A DNA stretch of 64,000 nucleotides from an uncultured Clostridia bacterium (GCA_947364045.1 CANARN010000004.1:1-64000), one strand, 5' to 3'; shown: positions 16,267 to 24,955, counted from the first letter of the stretch. Notes: generated by a model not told the origin, from the letters alone. A program made the numbers and translations.

Positions 16267-17865
16267 TTGTTCTCAATCGTAACATACTTTTCCGTTGAAG
16301 CGCTTTTGCTATTGCTTGTAACGGCGCTTCTTTATGCCTGTCTTCCGCAAAAATTGCGCAGATGGGTTTTGCTGCTGGCGAGCTATATATTCTTTTACAG
16401 CATCAGCGGCAAGCTGTTGGCATATCTTTTGTTCTCCACGCTGTCTGTACATCACATCGGGCTTTGGCTCGCGGATGTTCAGAATGAATGCGCTGCGCAG
16501 ACAAAAGGATTGGCAAGAGATGAAAGAAAAGCATTAAACGCCGTATATCAGAAAAAGCAGCGAAAAATTATGGGCTTTGCCTGCTTTATACATATCGGGC
16601 TTCTTGTGCTTTTGAAATACACACCGTTTTTCAGCGAAAATATAAATACTCTGTTAAAACTTGCGGGGTCATCGTTTAAATTACAGATTCCGAAATATTT
16701 AATTCCCATAGGCATTTCATTTTACACCTTACAGGCTGTCGCATATTTATTTGACGTATACCGCAAAAAAATCCCTGCGGACAGAAATTTAATGAGATTA
16801 GCTTTGTTTATGAGCTTTTTCCCGCAGCTTATGGAGGGTCCGATTTGCCGTTACAGCGACACAGCGGTGGCTCTTTATGACGCTCCGAAAATGCGTTATG
16901 ACAATTTTGTTCTCGGTTCGCAGAGAATACTGTTCGGACTTATGAAAAAATTAGTCATTGCCGACAGGCTTAATTTGCTTATACAAAATGTTTATGCAGA
17001 GCCGAATAAATATGACGGATTTATAATTGCGCTGAGCGCGGTGGGCTACACTTTCCAGCTGTATGCGGATTTCTCCGGAACAATGGATTTGGTTATCGGC
17101 GCAGCTCAGATGTTCGGCATTACACTGCCTGAAAACTTTAAGCGTCCGTTTTTCTCGGCGACAATCTCAGAATTTTGGAAGCGTTGGCACATAACCTTAG
17201 GTACATGGTTCAAGGATTATATTTTCTTCCCTGTTTCAATGTCAAAGCCTATGAAAAAGCTGACAACACAGGCGAGGAAAAAGCTGGGAAATCATTACGG
17301 ACCTTTGATTGCAGGCGCTGTTTCGCTGTTCTGCGTATGGATTTGCAACGGACTTTGGCACGGTGCGGGCTGGAATTATATTTTCTTCGGAATGTACCAC
17401 TTTGCGCTAATTCTCGGCGGAAATATTGCAGAGCCTGTTGTTATTAAAATAACGCAGAAGCTTCATATTAACAGAGCTTCTTTCCCGTATCGCTGTATTC
17501 AGATTGCGCGTACGTTTATATTAGTTTGCTTCGGTGAGCTGTTCTTCCGTGCAGAAGGTCTTAAAAGCGGCATAAAAATGTTCTGTAAAATCTTTACGGA
17601 TTTCACATTTGCCTCCCTTAAAAGCGGTTCTCTTTTCAAGTGCGGAATGGACAGGCAGGATTACATAATAATCATTGTTTCTGCAATCCTACTGTTTGTT
17701 ATCGGTATTTTGCAGGAAAAGGGCATCCAAATCAGAAACTCAATTGCCAAAAAGAATATTGCGGTGCAGTTTGCAGTTTATTATGCGCTTATTCTTTTTA
17801 TAATTATTTTCGGCGCATACGGAGCAGGTTACGTACCGCTTGACCCGATATATGCAGGGTTTTAG
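16267..17865 (+). CDS. MBOAT-family membrane acyltransferase (DltB-like)
   Basis: A 532-residue polytopic membrane protein of the membrane-bound O-acyltransferase family. The conserved blocks are present: PLMEGPICRY, QLYADFSGTMDLVIG, FWKRWHITLGTWFKDYIFFP and the catalytic histidine His365 in CNGLWHGAGW. By analogy with DltB it should take the aminoacyl group from the carrier protein and pass it across the membrane to an envelope acceptor. It is longer than DltB (about 400), nearer to the AlgI/PatA size class, with extra C-terminal helices. TTG start with GGAGG at good spacing. Confidence 0.92.
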   Translation: MFSIVTYFSVEALLLLLVTALLYACLPQKLRRWVLLLASYIFFYSISGKLLAYLLFSTLSVHHIGLWLADVQNECAAQTKGLARDERKALNAVYQKKQRKIMGFACFIHIGLLVLLKYTPFFSENINTLLKLAGSSFKLQIPKYLIPIGISFYTLQAVAYLFDVYRKKIPADRNLMRLALFMSFFPQLMEGPICRYSDTAVALYDAPKMRYDNFVLGSQRILFGLMKKLVIADRLNLLIQNVYAEPNKYDGFIIALSAVGYTFQLYADFSGTMDLVIGAAQMFGITLPENFKRPFFSATISEFWKRWHITLGTWFKDYIFFPVSMSKPMKKLTTQARKKLGNHYGPLIAGAVSLFCVWICNGLWHGAGWNYIFFGMYHFALILGGNIAEPVVIKITQKLHINRASFPYRCIQIARTFILVCFGELFFRAEGLKSGIKMFCKIFTDFTFASLKSGSLFKCGMDRQDYIIIIVSAILLFVIGILQEKGIQIRNSIAKKNIAVQFAVYYALILFIIIFGAYGAGYVPLDPIYAGF

Positions 17866-17880
17866 TGAGGTGCATTTATT

Positions 17881-18843
17881 ATGATTTATGTAAAAAGAAT
17901 ATTTACTTTTATAATGTTTGTTCTCGGCCTTGTCGGTTTGCTGATAGGCTCGTCTTATATCTTTTTACCTAAGAGCAATGAAAAAAATTCGGGTATGGAG
18001 GAGTTCAAGGCAAACGGCATTTTAGGTGAAAAAGCAAACTCTATTGACATACTTTTTATCGGCGACAGCGAGCTTTACAGCTCTGTAATTCCGCTTCAGC
18101 TTTGGGACGAAAAGGGTTATACATCTTATAACTGCGGTACAAGCGGTCAAACCTTGGATTATACAGCGGTTATGCTTAACAGAACCTTTGAAAAGCAATC
18201 GCCTAAGATTGTAGTATTAGAGGCGCACGCTATTTACCGTAAGTTTACGGTTAAAAATGTTTTGTTTACTAAAACAGCAGATTATTTTTCTGTTTTCCGT
18301 TATCACAACCGTTGGAAAACAATGAAAATACAAGAGATGAATAAGCCTGCCGAATATACCTTTACAGACGAGTGTAAGGGTTATCGCTTCAGCACTAAGG
18401 TTAAAGCGAGCGAAAATGCAAAAACTCATATGAAGCCGAGCGATAAGTCGGCTCCGATTGAAAAATTAAACCGTCAAAGCGTGTTAAAAATCAAAAAATT
18501 CTGTGATGAGAAGGGCGCTAAGCTGATTTTAGTGAGTACCCCGAGTACTAAATGCTGGAATTATATGCGTCACAACGGAATTGAGGCTTTTGCGAAGGAG
18601 CTTCAATGCGAATACATTGATATGAATTTAATGAAAAAAGAAATTCCGATTGACTGGGATAAGGACACACGCGATAAGGGCGACCACCTGAATTATTTCG
18701 GCGCAAAAAAGGTTACCTCTTACCTGTCGGAATATCTTGAAAGCACTGCATTGCTTACTGATAAAAGAGGAAATCCCGATTATGAAAAATGGGATTTGGC
18801 ATTAAATGAGTTTAATAAGATGCTGAAGGAACAGCATGTGTAA
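17881..18843 (+). CDS. membrane-anchored SGNH/DltD-like protein
   Basis: 320 residues with one N-terminal membrane anchor (about 8-30) and an extracytoplasmic SGNH-hydrolase-like domain. The GDSE block (Gly61-Asp62-Ser63) supplies the nucleophile serine, and KGDHLNYFGAKK near residue 267 supplies Asp and His. This resembles DltD and DHHW/AlgX-type proteins that complete transfer of acyl groups to polymers outside the membrane. Last gene of the Dlt-like operon, 15 bp after the MBOAT gene, with a terminator right behind it. Confidence 0.85.
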   Translation: MIYVKRIFTFIMFVLGLVGLLIGSSYIFLPKSNEKNSGMEEFKANGILGEKANSIDILFIGDSELYSSVIPLQLWDEKGYTSYNCGTSGQTLDYTAVMLNRTFEKQSPKIVVLEAHAIYRKFTVKNVLFTKTADYFSVFRYHNRWKTMKIQEMNKPAEYTFTDECKGYRFSTKVKASENAKTHMKPSDKSAPIEKLNRQSVLKIKKFCDEKGAKLILVSTPSTKCWNYMRHNGIEAFAKELQCEYIDMNLMKKEIPIDWDKDTRDKGDHLNYFGAKKVTSYLSEYLESTALLTDKRGNPDYEKWDLALNEFNKMLKEQHV

Positions 18844-18855
18844 AACTGTAAAAAT

Positions 18856-18898
18856 AAAGCCTGCAAAACAGAGTTTGTATTTGCGGGCTTTAATTATT
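18856..18898 (+). terminator. terminator of the Dlt-like operon
   Basis: AAAGCCTGCAAA and TTTGCGGGCTTT form a 12-bp stem (one U:G pair), followed by the weak tract AATTATTTTC. Confidence 0.8.
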
Positions 18899-18967
18899 TT
18901 CTTGAAAAGCAAATTGCTTTTTGTTAAAATTAAATAAATAATCTAAAAGATAAGAGGTAAGAGCAGA

Positions 18968-19453
18968 ATGGAAGAATTAAATATACGCCGCGCAGTACCA
19001 GCCGACGCGGATACAATAAATAAACTGCTTTTTCAGGTTTTAAAGGTTCACAGCGATGTGCGCCCTGACATCTTTAAGGCGGGGACAAAAAAATATACCG
19101 ATGAAGAATTGCTTAATATAATAGGTGATGACAGCAGACCTGTTTTTGTGGCGGAAAAGTCAGGCAGAGTTCTCGGATATGCGTTTTGCATACATCAGCA
19201 GTTTATCGGCAATAACAATATGACTGATATTAAAACGCTTTACATTGATGATTTGTGCGTAGACGAGGAGGCTCGGAATATGCATATCGGCACGGCGCTT
19301 TATGAATTTGTGCTGAAATACGCTGAAGAGAACGGATATTATAACGTAACTCTTAATGTTTGGGCAGATAATGTAAATGCTGTTAAGTTTTATGAACACT
19401 TAGGACTGAGAAAACAGAAAATCGGTATGGAAAAAATTATTTTTCACGGTTAA
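18968..19453 (+). CDS. GNAT-family N-acetyltransferase
   Basis: A 161-residue cytosolic acetyltransferase of the GNAT superfamily. Motif A, the acetyl-CoA loop, is seen as LCVDEEARNMHIGTALYEF near residues 96-114 (R-x-x-x-I-G variant of RxxGxG/A), and NVWADNVNAVKFYEHLGL is the typical C-terminal motif B region. The substrate cannot be told. Starts at ATG with GAGG upstream; single gene, sharing a bidirectional terminator with the converging bile salt hydrolase. Confidence 0.88.
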   Translation: MEELNIRRAVPADADTINKLLFQVLKVHSDVRPDIFKAGTKKYTDEELLNIIGDDSRPVFVAEKSGRVLGYAFCIHQQFIGNNNMTDIKTLYIDDLCVDEEARNMHIGTALYEFVLKYAEENGYYNVTLNVWADNVNAVKFYEHLGLRKQKIGMEKIIFHG

Positions 19454-19478
19454 AGGAATACGGATTTAAAATAACCGA

Positions 19479-19516
19479 AAGAGACTGTAAAAAACTTACG
19501 CTTTTTGCAGTCTCTT
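19479..19516. terminator. bidirectional terminator
   Basis: AAGAGACTG and CAGTCTCTT form a 9-bp stem with an A/T-rich upper part. It serves the GNAT gene on plus (GTTTTTAATTTT) and the bile salt hydrolase on minus. Confidence 0.8.
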
Positions 19517-19520
19517 GTTT

Positions 19521-20495
19521 TTAATTTTGCATATTTATTTGTTCTTTCAGTATCAGCGGATATTTTATCAGGTAATTGCCGTCGAGGTTTTCCTTGTGCA
19601 TATCAACGGCTGTTATTTGTCTGTTTTCGTATGATGTGTAATAATAAATCCCCTTGTCGCAGTTACAGCACGAAGAATATATTGTGATTTCGTACTTTTT
19701 GTTTTCCGTTTCACAGCAGCCTCTTGTCTGAGTGACAGAATCGAGAATATGAAAAAACTGATTTACACTCTCATTTTCACCGCTACCCGAAACGGAGTTC
19801 ATTTTAGTAAATGCGGCTCTGACAAAACGGGACTGTGAGGACAAATCCCCCGGAAGTCCCATAGCACCCATACCTCTTGAGTAGGCTTTAAGGTCTAACT
19901 TATCCGAAAACTGATTTTTCGGCTCTTTCGGCGACAGGTGCATATAGTTATTCAGATTAAAAAGCTGTTCGGGAAAAGGCGGATTGTTCGTAAGCACGCC
20001 GACGGGATTTTCGTAAATGTGAATACCGTCCTTTACAGATTCAACGGTTATTGCACAGTCACGGTCGGCGATTATCCAGTGAAGCTGCGCCGCGGGGAGC
20101 GACTCGCTGAATTTAGTGTTCGTAATATTTATTCTGCCGAGAAGCGCCTTTGCCTCTGTAACATTTGCGCACTGCGAAAGAATCCACGGAATAAACTCAA
20201 ACTGCGCAATATTGTCCTTGTCATTGGAAAATCCGCTGTAAACTGCATTGCCCACAAAATTAAGTCCTGCCATACCGAGTCCTTTTTCATTGACTGCGTC
20301 GTAATAAAGGGGGTATCCGTCCTGAACAAATGCCATACCTATTATTGCGAAATGCTTGTCCGCAACTCTTGCATTTCGGAATACAAGCGGGAAATTGCGG
20401 GGCGTTATTGTTACCTCTTCTGTGTATGAGTGTTCATAGTCGAGTGTTCTGCCGAAATAGAAATCTTTAGTTTTTAAAGTGATTGCTGTACACAT
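19521..20495 (-). CDS. bsh: choloylglycine (bile salt) hydrolase family protein
   Basis: Ntn-hydrolase that cleaves the amide bond of glycine- or taurine-conjugated bile acids (or penicillin V in close relatives). The start is fixed at 20495 because the nucleophile must be Cys2 after methionine removal (MCTAIT); an upstream in-frame ATG would bury it. Other catalytic-site blocks: FGRTLDYE (Arg16, Asp19), LHWIIAD, GVLTNNPPF, GLPGDLSSQSRFVRAAF and TRGC. At 324 residues it has exact BSH length. The close BSH-type motifs favour bile salts over penicillin. Single gene with GGAGAA ribosome site. Its presence indicates a gut lifestyle. Confidence 0.92.
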   Translation of the reverse strand: MCTAITLKTKDFYFGRTLDYEHSYTEEVTITPRNFPLVFRNARVADKHFAIIGMAFVQDGYPLYYDAVNEKGLGMAGLNFVGNAVYSGFSNDKDNIAQFEFIPWILSQCANVTEAKALLGRINITNTKFSESLPAAQLHWIIADRDCAITVESVKDGIHIYENPVGVLTNNPPFPEQLFNLNNYMHLSPKEPKNQFSDKLDLKAYSRGMGAMGLPGDLSSQSRFVRAAFTKMNSVSGSGENESVNQFFHILDSVTQTRGCCETENKKYEITIYSSCCNCDKGIYYYTSYENRQITAVDMHKENLDGNYLIKYPLILKEQINMQN

Positions 20496-20541
20496 AAATA
20501 TTCTCCGTTCATTTATATTTTTAACATCTTCACTGCAAACA

Positions 20542-20620
20542 GTAGGGGCTGATGCCTTCATCAGCCCGTTGCAAATTGATTTTCAGAGAGAAACGGGACG
20601 ATGTGGGCATCGTCCCCTAC
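20542..20620. repeat. back-to-back REP palindromes (BIME-like)
   Basis: Two REP-type hairpins in opposite orientation: GTAGGGGCTGATG...CATCAGCCC (20542-20567) and GGGACGATG...CATCGTCCCCTAC (20595-20620). GTAGGGG marks both outer ends while the arms differ, as in bacterial interspersed mosaic elements. It lies between two minus-strand genes. Confidence 0.85.
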
Positions 20621-20630
20621 TATTTTTATA

Positions 20631-21233
20631 TCATAATCCGTAAAGCTCAATAAAAACGGGCGACAGACGGTCGGACACAAGGTCAATAAAGCTTTTGTTC
20701 GACATAGGGGTTATTTTCCCCGCCTTTTTAAATGTCATTACAACTGATGAAACCTCTTTTCCGATGACTATAAACACTTCTCCGTCAAAGCGTTTAACGG
20801 CATTTCTGATAAACCGCAAACCTTCGGCGTCGCAAAGTGAGAAACTGCCTGAGCCTTGGATTTCCGCTGAAGCAAAGTCCCTGTGTTCGCGGGTTTTCAC
20901 TGTTATAAGCGAACCTTCCCCGAAAACGCAGGCGTTTCCCACTGCTTCTAAAATTGCTTTAGTCAAAATTTGTCTGTTGCTGAATATGGGCGAGGTGTCA
21001 TTTCCGCAGAAAACCACTGTCTTGCCTGATTCTCGCAAAATAATATCGGAAGCAATGCAAATATTTTCCGCTAAATCAGACAAATCAACGCATTCCGTTT
21101 CTGCATCTATTATATTTCTGTTAAGCCTTCTGAGCTTTGAGTAAAGTGTGTGAAGAAACAAAATGTCATCCTGCATAAGCGCTGAGGTGAAATTTTCATG
21201 CAGTTCTTCACGCAATTGTTCTTGTTTTTCCAT
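20631..21233 (-). CDS. orphan histidine-kinase-like ATPase domain protein
   Basis: A 200-residue cytosolic protein with no membrane segment. Residues about 15-60 form a helical stretch resembling a dimerisation helix pair, but no phosphorylatable H-box is seen. Residues about 85-170 resemble a GHKL (HATPase) domain: ILTKAILEAVGNACVFGEG is like an N-box (E..GNA), though the G1 and G2 boxes are weak. It may be a degenerate kinase or an anti-sigma-like regulator. The REP pair follows it; a MITE-like element precedes its start. Function unknown. Confidence 0.5.
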   Translation of the reverse strand: MEKQEQLREELHENFTSALMQDDILFLHTLYSKLRRLNRNIIDAETECVDLSDLAENICIASDIILRESGKTVVFCGNDTSPIFSNRQILTKAILEAVGNACVFGEGSLITVKTREHRDFASAEIQGSGSFSLCDAEGLRFIRNAVKRFDGEVFIVIGKEVSSVVMTFKKAGKITPMSNKSFIDLVSDRLSPVFIELYGL

Positions 21234-21246
21234 ATTTTCGCCGCCT

Positions 21247-21522
21247 TAAGTTGACGAGCATAATCCGAAACAGTTTTTTATCGGAATATTTCCGCCATTT
21301 CTTTGTTAAAATATTCGATAATCCGTCAGGATTATCTCCGTTTTGTGCCTTGAAATGCCAAAAATCTTTTTGATAAAAAATTTTTAACCTGAAAGTGATG
21401 ATTTTTAAGATGATTTTTGGTTGTTGAGAGTGCAGGAAGGCTGATGCCTTTCAAGCCCGAAACACCGAAAAGCACTGAAAAGGCACACTTTCAGGCTGTT
21501 TCGGATTATAATCGTCAACTTA
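21247..21522. mobile_element. MITE-like element with 27-bp terminal inverted repeats
   Basis: Left end 21247-21273 and right end 21496-21522 are 27-base inverted repeats with two mismatches (TAAGTTGACGA..ATAATCCGAAACAG). Inside, ACCTGAAAGTG and CACTTTCAGG also pair, and GATAATCC-GTCA-GGATTATC forms its own hairpin. No open reading frame is present. The ends carry TA, as expected for the TA target duplication of IS630/Tc1-mariner-type elements. It fills the gap between the orphan ATPase gene and the gap promoter. Alternatively it could be a long folded RNA. Confidence 0.7.
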
Positions 21523-21618
21523 TACTATAAATATTACACGCATTTTGCATTTTTATTCACCTAAATTTCAGCAGTATGACAAAACCTTAACGAATTGGCA
21601 AAAATTACATTTTTTCTC

Positions 21619-21647
21619 TTGCAAAACTTGACAAGTTGTAATAAAAT
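21619..21647 (+). promoter_or_regulatory. promoter of gap
   Basis: TTGCAA (21619-21624), 17 bp, TAAAAT (21642-21647), giving a start near 21654 and a short 5' leader before ATG 21703. Confidence 0.55.
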
Positions 21648-21702
21648 ATTATTTGCAATAATGCGAATAATAATAAAAATAATTTATTTGGAGGAATTCA
21701 AA

Positions 21703-22737
21703 ATGTCAGTTAAAGTTGCAATCAACGGCTTTGGCCGTATCGGACGTCTTGCTTTCAGACAGATGTTCGGCGCAGAAGGTTACGATGTAGTTGCTATCAA
21801 CGACCTTACAAAGCCCTCAATGCTCGCAGATCTTCTTAAGTATGATACCGCACAGGGCGGCTACTGCGGCAAAATCGGTGAAAATCTTCACACAGTTTCT
21901 GCTGATGATGAAGCAGGCACAATCACAGTTGACGGCAAAACTCTTAAAATCTATGCTATGGCAAATGCCGCAGAGCTTCCCTGGGGCGAAATCGGCGTTG
22001 ACGTAGTTCTTGAGTGCACAGGCTTCTACTGCTCAAAGGACAAGGCTATGGCTCACGTTAATGCAGGCGCAAAGAAGGTTGTTATTTCTGCTCCCGCAGG
22101 CAACGATCTTAAAACAATCGTTTACTCAGTTAACGAAAATACTCTTACTGCTGATGACCAGATTATTTCTGCTGCATCTTGCACAACAAACTGCTTAGCT
22201 CCCATGGCTAAGGCTCTTAATGACTATGCTCCCATTCAGTCAGGTATTATGTCAACAATCCACGCTTACACAGGCGACCAGATGATTCTTGACGGTCCTC
22301 ACAGAAAGGGCGATATGAGAAGAGCAAGAGCAGGCGCTGCTAACATTGTTCCCAACTCAACAGGCGCTGCAAAGGCAATCGGTCTTGTTATTCCTGAGCT
22401 TAACGGCAAGCTTATCGGTTCTGCACAGCGTGTTCCCGTTCCCACAGGTTCAACAACAATTCTTACAGCTGTTGTTAAGGGTGCAGACGTTACAGTTGAC
22501 GGCATCAACGCTGCTATGAAGGCTGCTGCTTCTGCTTCATTCGGCTACAACACAGACCCCATCGTTTCTTCAGACGTTATCGGTATGAAGTACGGCTCAC
22601 TCTTTGACGCTACACAGACAATGGTTTCAAAGATTGCAGACGATCTTTATGAGGTTCAGGTAGTTTCTTGGTATGACAACGAAAACTCATACACATCACA
22701 GATGGTTAGAACTATCAAGTACTTCGCAGAGCTTTAA
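21703..22737 (+). CDS. gap: glyceraldehyde-3-phosphate dehydrogenase
   Basis: Glycolytic oxidation of glyceraldehyde-3-phosphate to 1,3-bisphosphoglycerate with NAD. The 344-residue protein starts [15 protein letters not shown] (Rossmann GxGxxG), has Asp34 in the VAINDLT segment favouring NAD, and the catalytic block [12 protein letters not shown] with Cys160. GGAGG stands before ATG 21703; the longer frame from 21595 crosses the promoter. Codon choice is visibly narrower than in neighbours (strong preference for aca, tca, gca, ctt), as expected for a very highly expressed gene. Monocistronic, with its own terminator. Confidence 0.97.
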   Translation: MSVKVAINGFGRIGRLAFRQMFGAEGYDVVAINDLTKPSMLADLLKYDTAQGGYCGKIGENLHTVSADDEAGTITVDGKTLKIYAMANAAELPWGEIGVDVVLECTGFYCSKDKAMAHVNAGAKKVVISAPAGNDLKTIVYSVNENTLTADDQIISAASCTTNCLAPMAKALNDYAPIQSGIMSTIHAYTGDQMILDGPHRKGDMRRARAGAANIVPNSTGAAKAIGLVIPELNGKLIGSAQRVPVPTGSTTILTAVVKGADVTVDGINAAMKAAASASFGYNTDPIVSSDVIGMKYGSLFDATQTMVSKIADDLYEVQVVSWYDNENSYTSQMVRTIKYFAEL

Positions 22738-22759
22738 TCCTCAATTAAACCGAAATTTA

Positions 22760-22794
22760 AGGCAGTCCGCCAAAACGGGCTGTCTTTTTTTGTC
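22760..22794 (+). terminator. terminator of gap
   Basis: GGCAGTCCG and CGGGCTGTC with a CCAAAA loop, followed by TTTTTTT. Confidence 0.85.
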
Positions 22795-22806
22795 TAATTT
22801 GTTTCA

Positions 22807-22835
22807 TTGACGAAAGTGTATGAATGTAATACAAT
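22807..22835 (+). promoter_or_regulatory. promoter of the surface hydrolase gene
   Basis: TTGACG (22807-22812), 17 bp, TACAAT (22830-22835). Confidence 0.6.
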
Positions 22836-22888
22836 AAAAGTGTTATAGAAAAAGGGGAAAAATATTACAAAATAAAGGGGATTTGGTT

Positions 22889-24874
22889 ATGAAAAAATTT
22901 TTAGCGCTTATTTTGGCAACGGTTCTTGTTTTACTGCCGTTATCTGTTTTTGCGTCGGCAAAGACCTCCGAAAAAATTCCTTGCATAATCGTGCCCGGAA
23001 TCGGGCAGTCAAGGGTTTGGCTTACAGACGAAAACGGCGAGTTTGTTTTGGACGAAAACGGCAATAAAATCAATTGCTTTCCCGCAGTGCTCAATGTAGA
23101 TTCGCTTTTGTCACAGCTCGCGGCTCCTTTAGCGGCAAGCGTTGCGTCGCAAAGGGATGTGGGATTTTCAGATGCTCTTTGCAGTGCGGTTGAGGACGCA
23201 TTTTCAATGAATTCAACTGATAATAACGGCAAAGAGTGCGGAAGAGTAACGGTTGAAACATATAATCATTCGTTAGCAGAATGCACGGAAGATGAAAAAA
23301 ATTATATTTTCGGCTGTATTCCTATGGAAAGACTTTGCGAAACCATTGGGGAAGAAAATATTTATTACTATGCCTACAACTCATTCGGAAATGCTCTTTC
23401 AATGATAGACGGGCTTTATGACTTCATACAGCTTGTTAAAGAGCAGACGGGAAGCGATAAGGTAAATATTATTCCTATTTCAATGGGCGGGGCAATTTTT
23501 AACGGTGTTATGGAATTTTATCCGCAGGTAGCAAACGACCTTAATAGAACGGTGTTTGTCATTCCTGCTCTTAACGGTTCAACAATCGTTTCCGATATTT
23601 ACGAAAAAGAACTGACATTTTTGAATGCAGATTATCTTTACAGCGAGTTTTTTGACGGAATTATGAATGAGGCAGAGGCGAGCGCTATTGAGCTTGCAAT
23701 CCGTGTTTTGCCTAAAGATGTTTTGATGTCCTCGCTTGAAAAAGCGGTCGATACGCTGATGGATACGGTAATCAGGAACTGTACGGGGCTTTGGATGCTT
23801 GTGCCGAATGAGGAATATGACGAATGTGTAAGGTTAAATCTTGCGGATAAAAGCAAGGCGGAAATACGCCGCCAGACAGATATTTACCATAAGGCGCAGA
23901 GCAATTCCAATAAAAATATTTTGAAGCTTAAAAACAGCGGCGTTGAAATTTTTAATATTGTGGCTTATGATGTTTCGCTCTATAATGTGGGCAATTCTTG
24001 GAACAAGCAAAATGCCGACGGAGTTATTCATACATATTCAACGGCAATGGGAACAAAAATGGCGAATGTAGGCGAGGAATTGCCGAAGAATTATATTCAA
24101 AAAAATACTTACTGCAAAAATCCGAATCATAACCACATTTCGCCTGACAGAGTTGTTGACGCAACAACGGGAATACTGCCTGATAACACATTTTTCTTTG
24201 ACGGTCAGTCGCACGTTACGGCAAATCAGAACGACATTATAATGAAGCTTTGCTGTGAACTTGTTGAAACGGACAGAATAAAGGACGTTTATTCGGATAA
24301 GGCTTTTCCGCAGTTTAATGTTGGCAGAGCGACAAAAACAATCAGGACGGAGCTTTTACCCGCGGCAGAAAATGTTGACCGTTCGTCGCTTTCCGCCGAA
24401 GATGCGGCCGAGCTTGACGCGGCAGTAAATGAAGCGAATGAAATGCTGTCAAGGACGATAGCAGTAGCGGGCGAGGACAAAGCAGTTGAGAGCAGACTGC
24501 GTGCAATTCTTGCAAAGGCAGGAGCCGTCGAGCCGACAGAAACAGACTCCGCTCTTTCTCCGGCAGTTAAAAAGCTTAGCGATTATCTGTTTAAAATAGG
24601 CGGAGCAAACGGCTACACGGATATAGCCAAAGATGCTGTTGAGAATTTAACAGGCACTGAACCCGAGGAAGAGAGTTCAACGAAAACACCTGAAAATTCA
24701 GAAAATGAAACGGGCAGTTCTGCGGCGGAAAAGTCCGCAGGTACACTGCCGAATACAGATAAGTCAGGATTAAAGCTTTCTGCGGTGCTTGTGTGCGCAG
24801 TGCTGGGCACCGCCGTTGCGGGAGTTGTTTTAGCGGTTCAGAGAAAAAAGAACAGCATTTATGACTGCGAATAA
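22889..24874 (+). CDS. secreted, membrane-anchored LCAT-like alpha/beta hydrolase
   Basis: A 661-residue protein with an N-terminal signal peptide (about 1-25, cut near FASA), an alpha/beta-hydrolase-like domain, a Glu/Ser/Thr-rich linker (about 585-625) and a C-terminal membrane helix (about 632-652) followed by QRKKN. IPCIIVPGIGQSRVWL resembles the oxyanion strand of LCAT-type acyltransferases/lipases. The nucleophile elbow is PISMGG (Ser198), with Pro where Gly is usual, and His442 in GQSHVTAN fits the catalytic histidine. Substrate unknown: an ester of lipid or polysaccharide is likely. ATG 22889 follows AAAGGGG; the TTG at 22883 is ignored. Single gene with own promoter and terminator. 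Confidence 0.6.
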   Translation: MKKFLALILATVLVLLPLSVFASAKTSEKIPCIIVPGIGQSRVWLTDENGEFVLDENGNKINCFPAVLNVDSLLSQLAAPLAASVASQRDVGFSDALCSAVEDAFSMNSTDNNGKECGRVTVETYNHSLAECTEDEKNYIFGCIPMERLCETIGEENIYYYAYNSFGNALSMIDGLYDFIQLVKEQTGSDKVNIIPISMGGAIFNGVMEFYPQVANDLNRTVFVIPALNGSTIVSDIYEKELTFLNADYLYSEFFDGIMNEAEASAIELAIRVLPKDVLMSSLEKAVDTLMDTVIRNCTGLWMLVPNEEYDECVRLNLADKSKAEIRRQTDIYHKAQSNSNKNILKLKNSGVEIFNIVAYDVSLYNVGNSWNKQNADGVIHTYSTAMGTKMANVGEELPKNYIQKNTYCKNPNHNHISPDRVVDATTGILPDNTFFFDGQSHVTANQNDIIMKLCCELVETDRIKDVYSDKAFPQFNVGRATKTIRTELLPAAENVDRSSLSAEDAAELDAAVNEANEMLSRTIAVAGEDKAVESRLRAILAKAGAVEPTETDSALSPAVKKLSDYLFKIGGANGYTDIAKDAVENLTGTEPEEESSTKTPENSENETGSSAAEKSAGTLPNTDKSGLKLSAVLVCAVLGTAVAGVVLAVQRKKNSIYDCE

Positions 24875-24921
24875 TGCAGACGCGGTGCACATTTACAAAA
24901 GGAAAATTTAATTTTACAATT

Positions 24922-24955
24922 TATCTCCGTACTGAAAAGTGCGGAGATATTTTTA
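24922..24955 (+). terminator. terminator of the surface hydrolase gene
   Basis: ATCTCCG and CGGAGAT around TACTGAAAAGTG, followed by ATTTTTATT. Confidence 0.75.

Noticed and set aside
20496..20561. Upstream start for the bile salt hydrolase
   Set aside because: The enzyme needs Cys2 exposed after removal of methionine, and the upstream codons run through a REP palindrome.
21654..21702. Riboswitch in front of gap
   Set aside because: The leader after the predicted transcript start is under 50 nt and shows no stable pairing.
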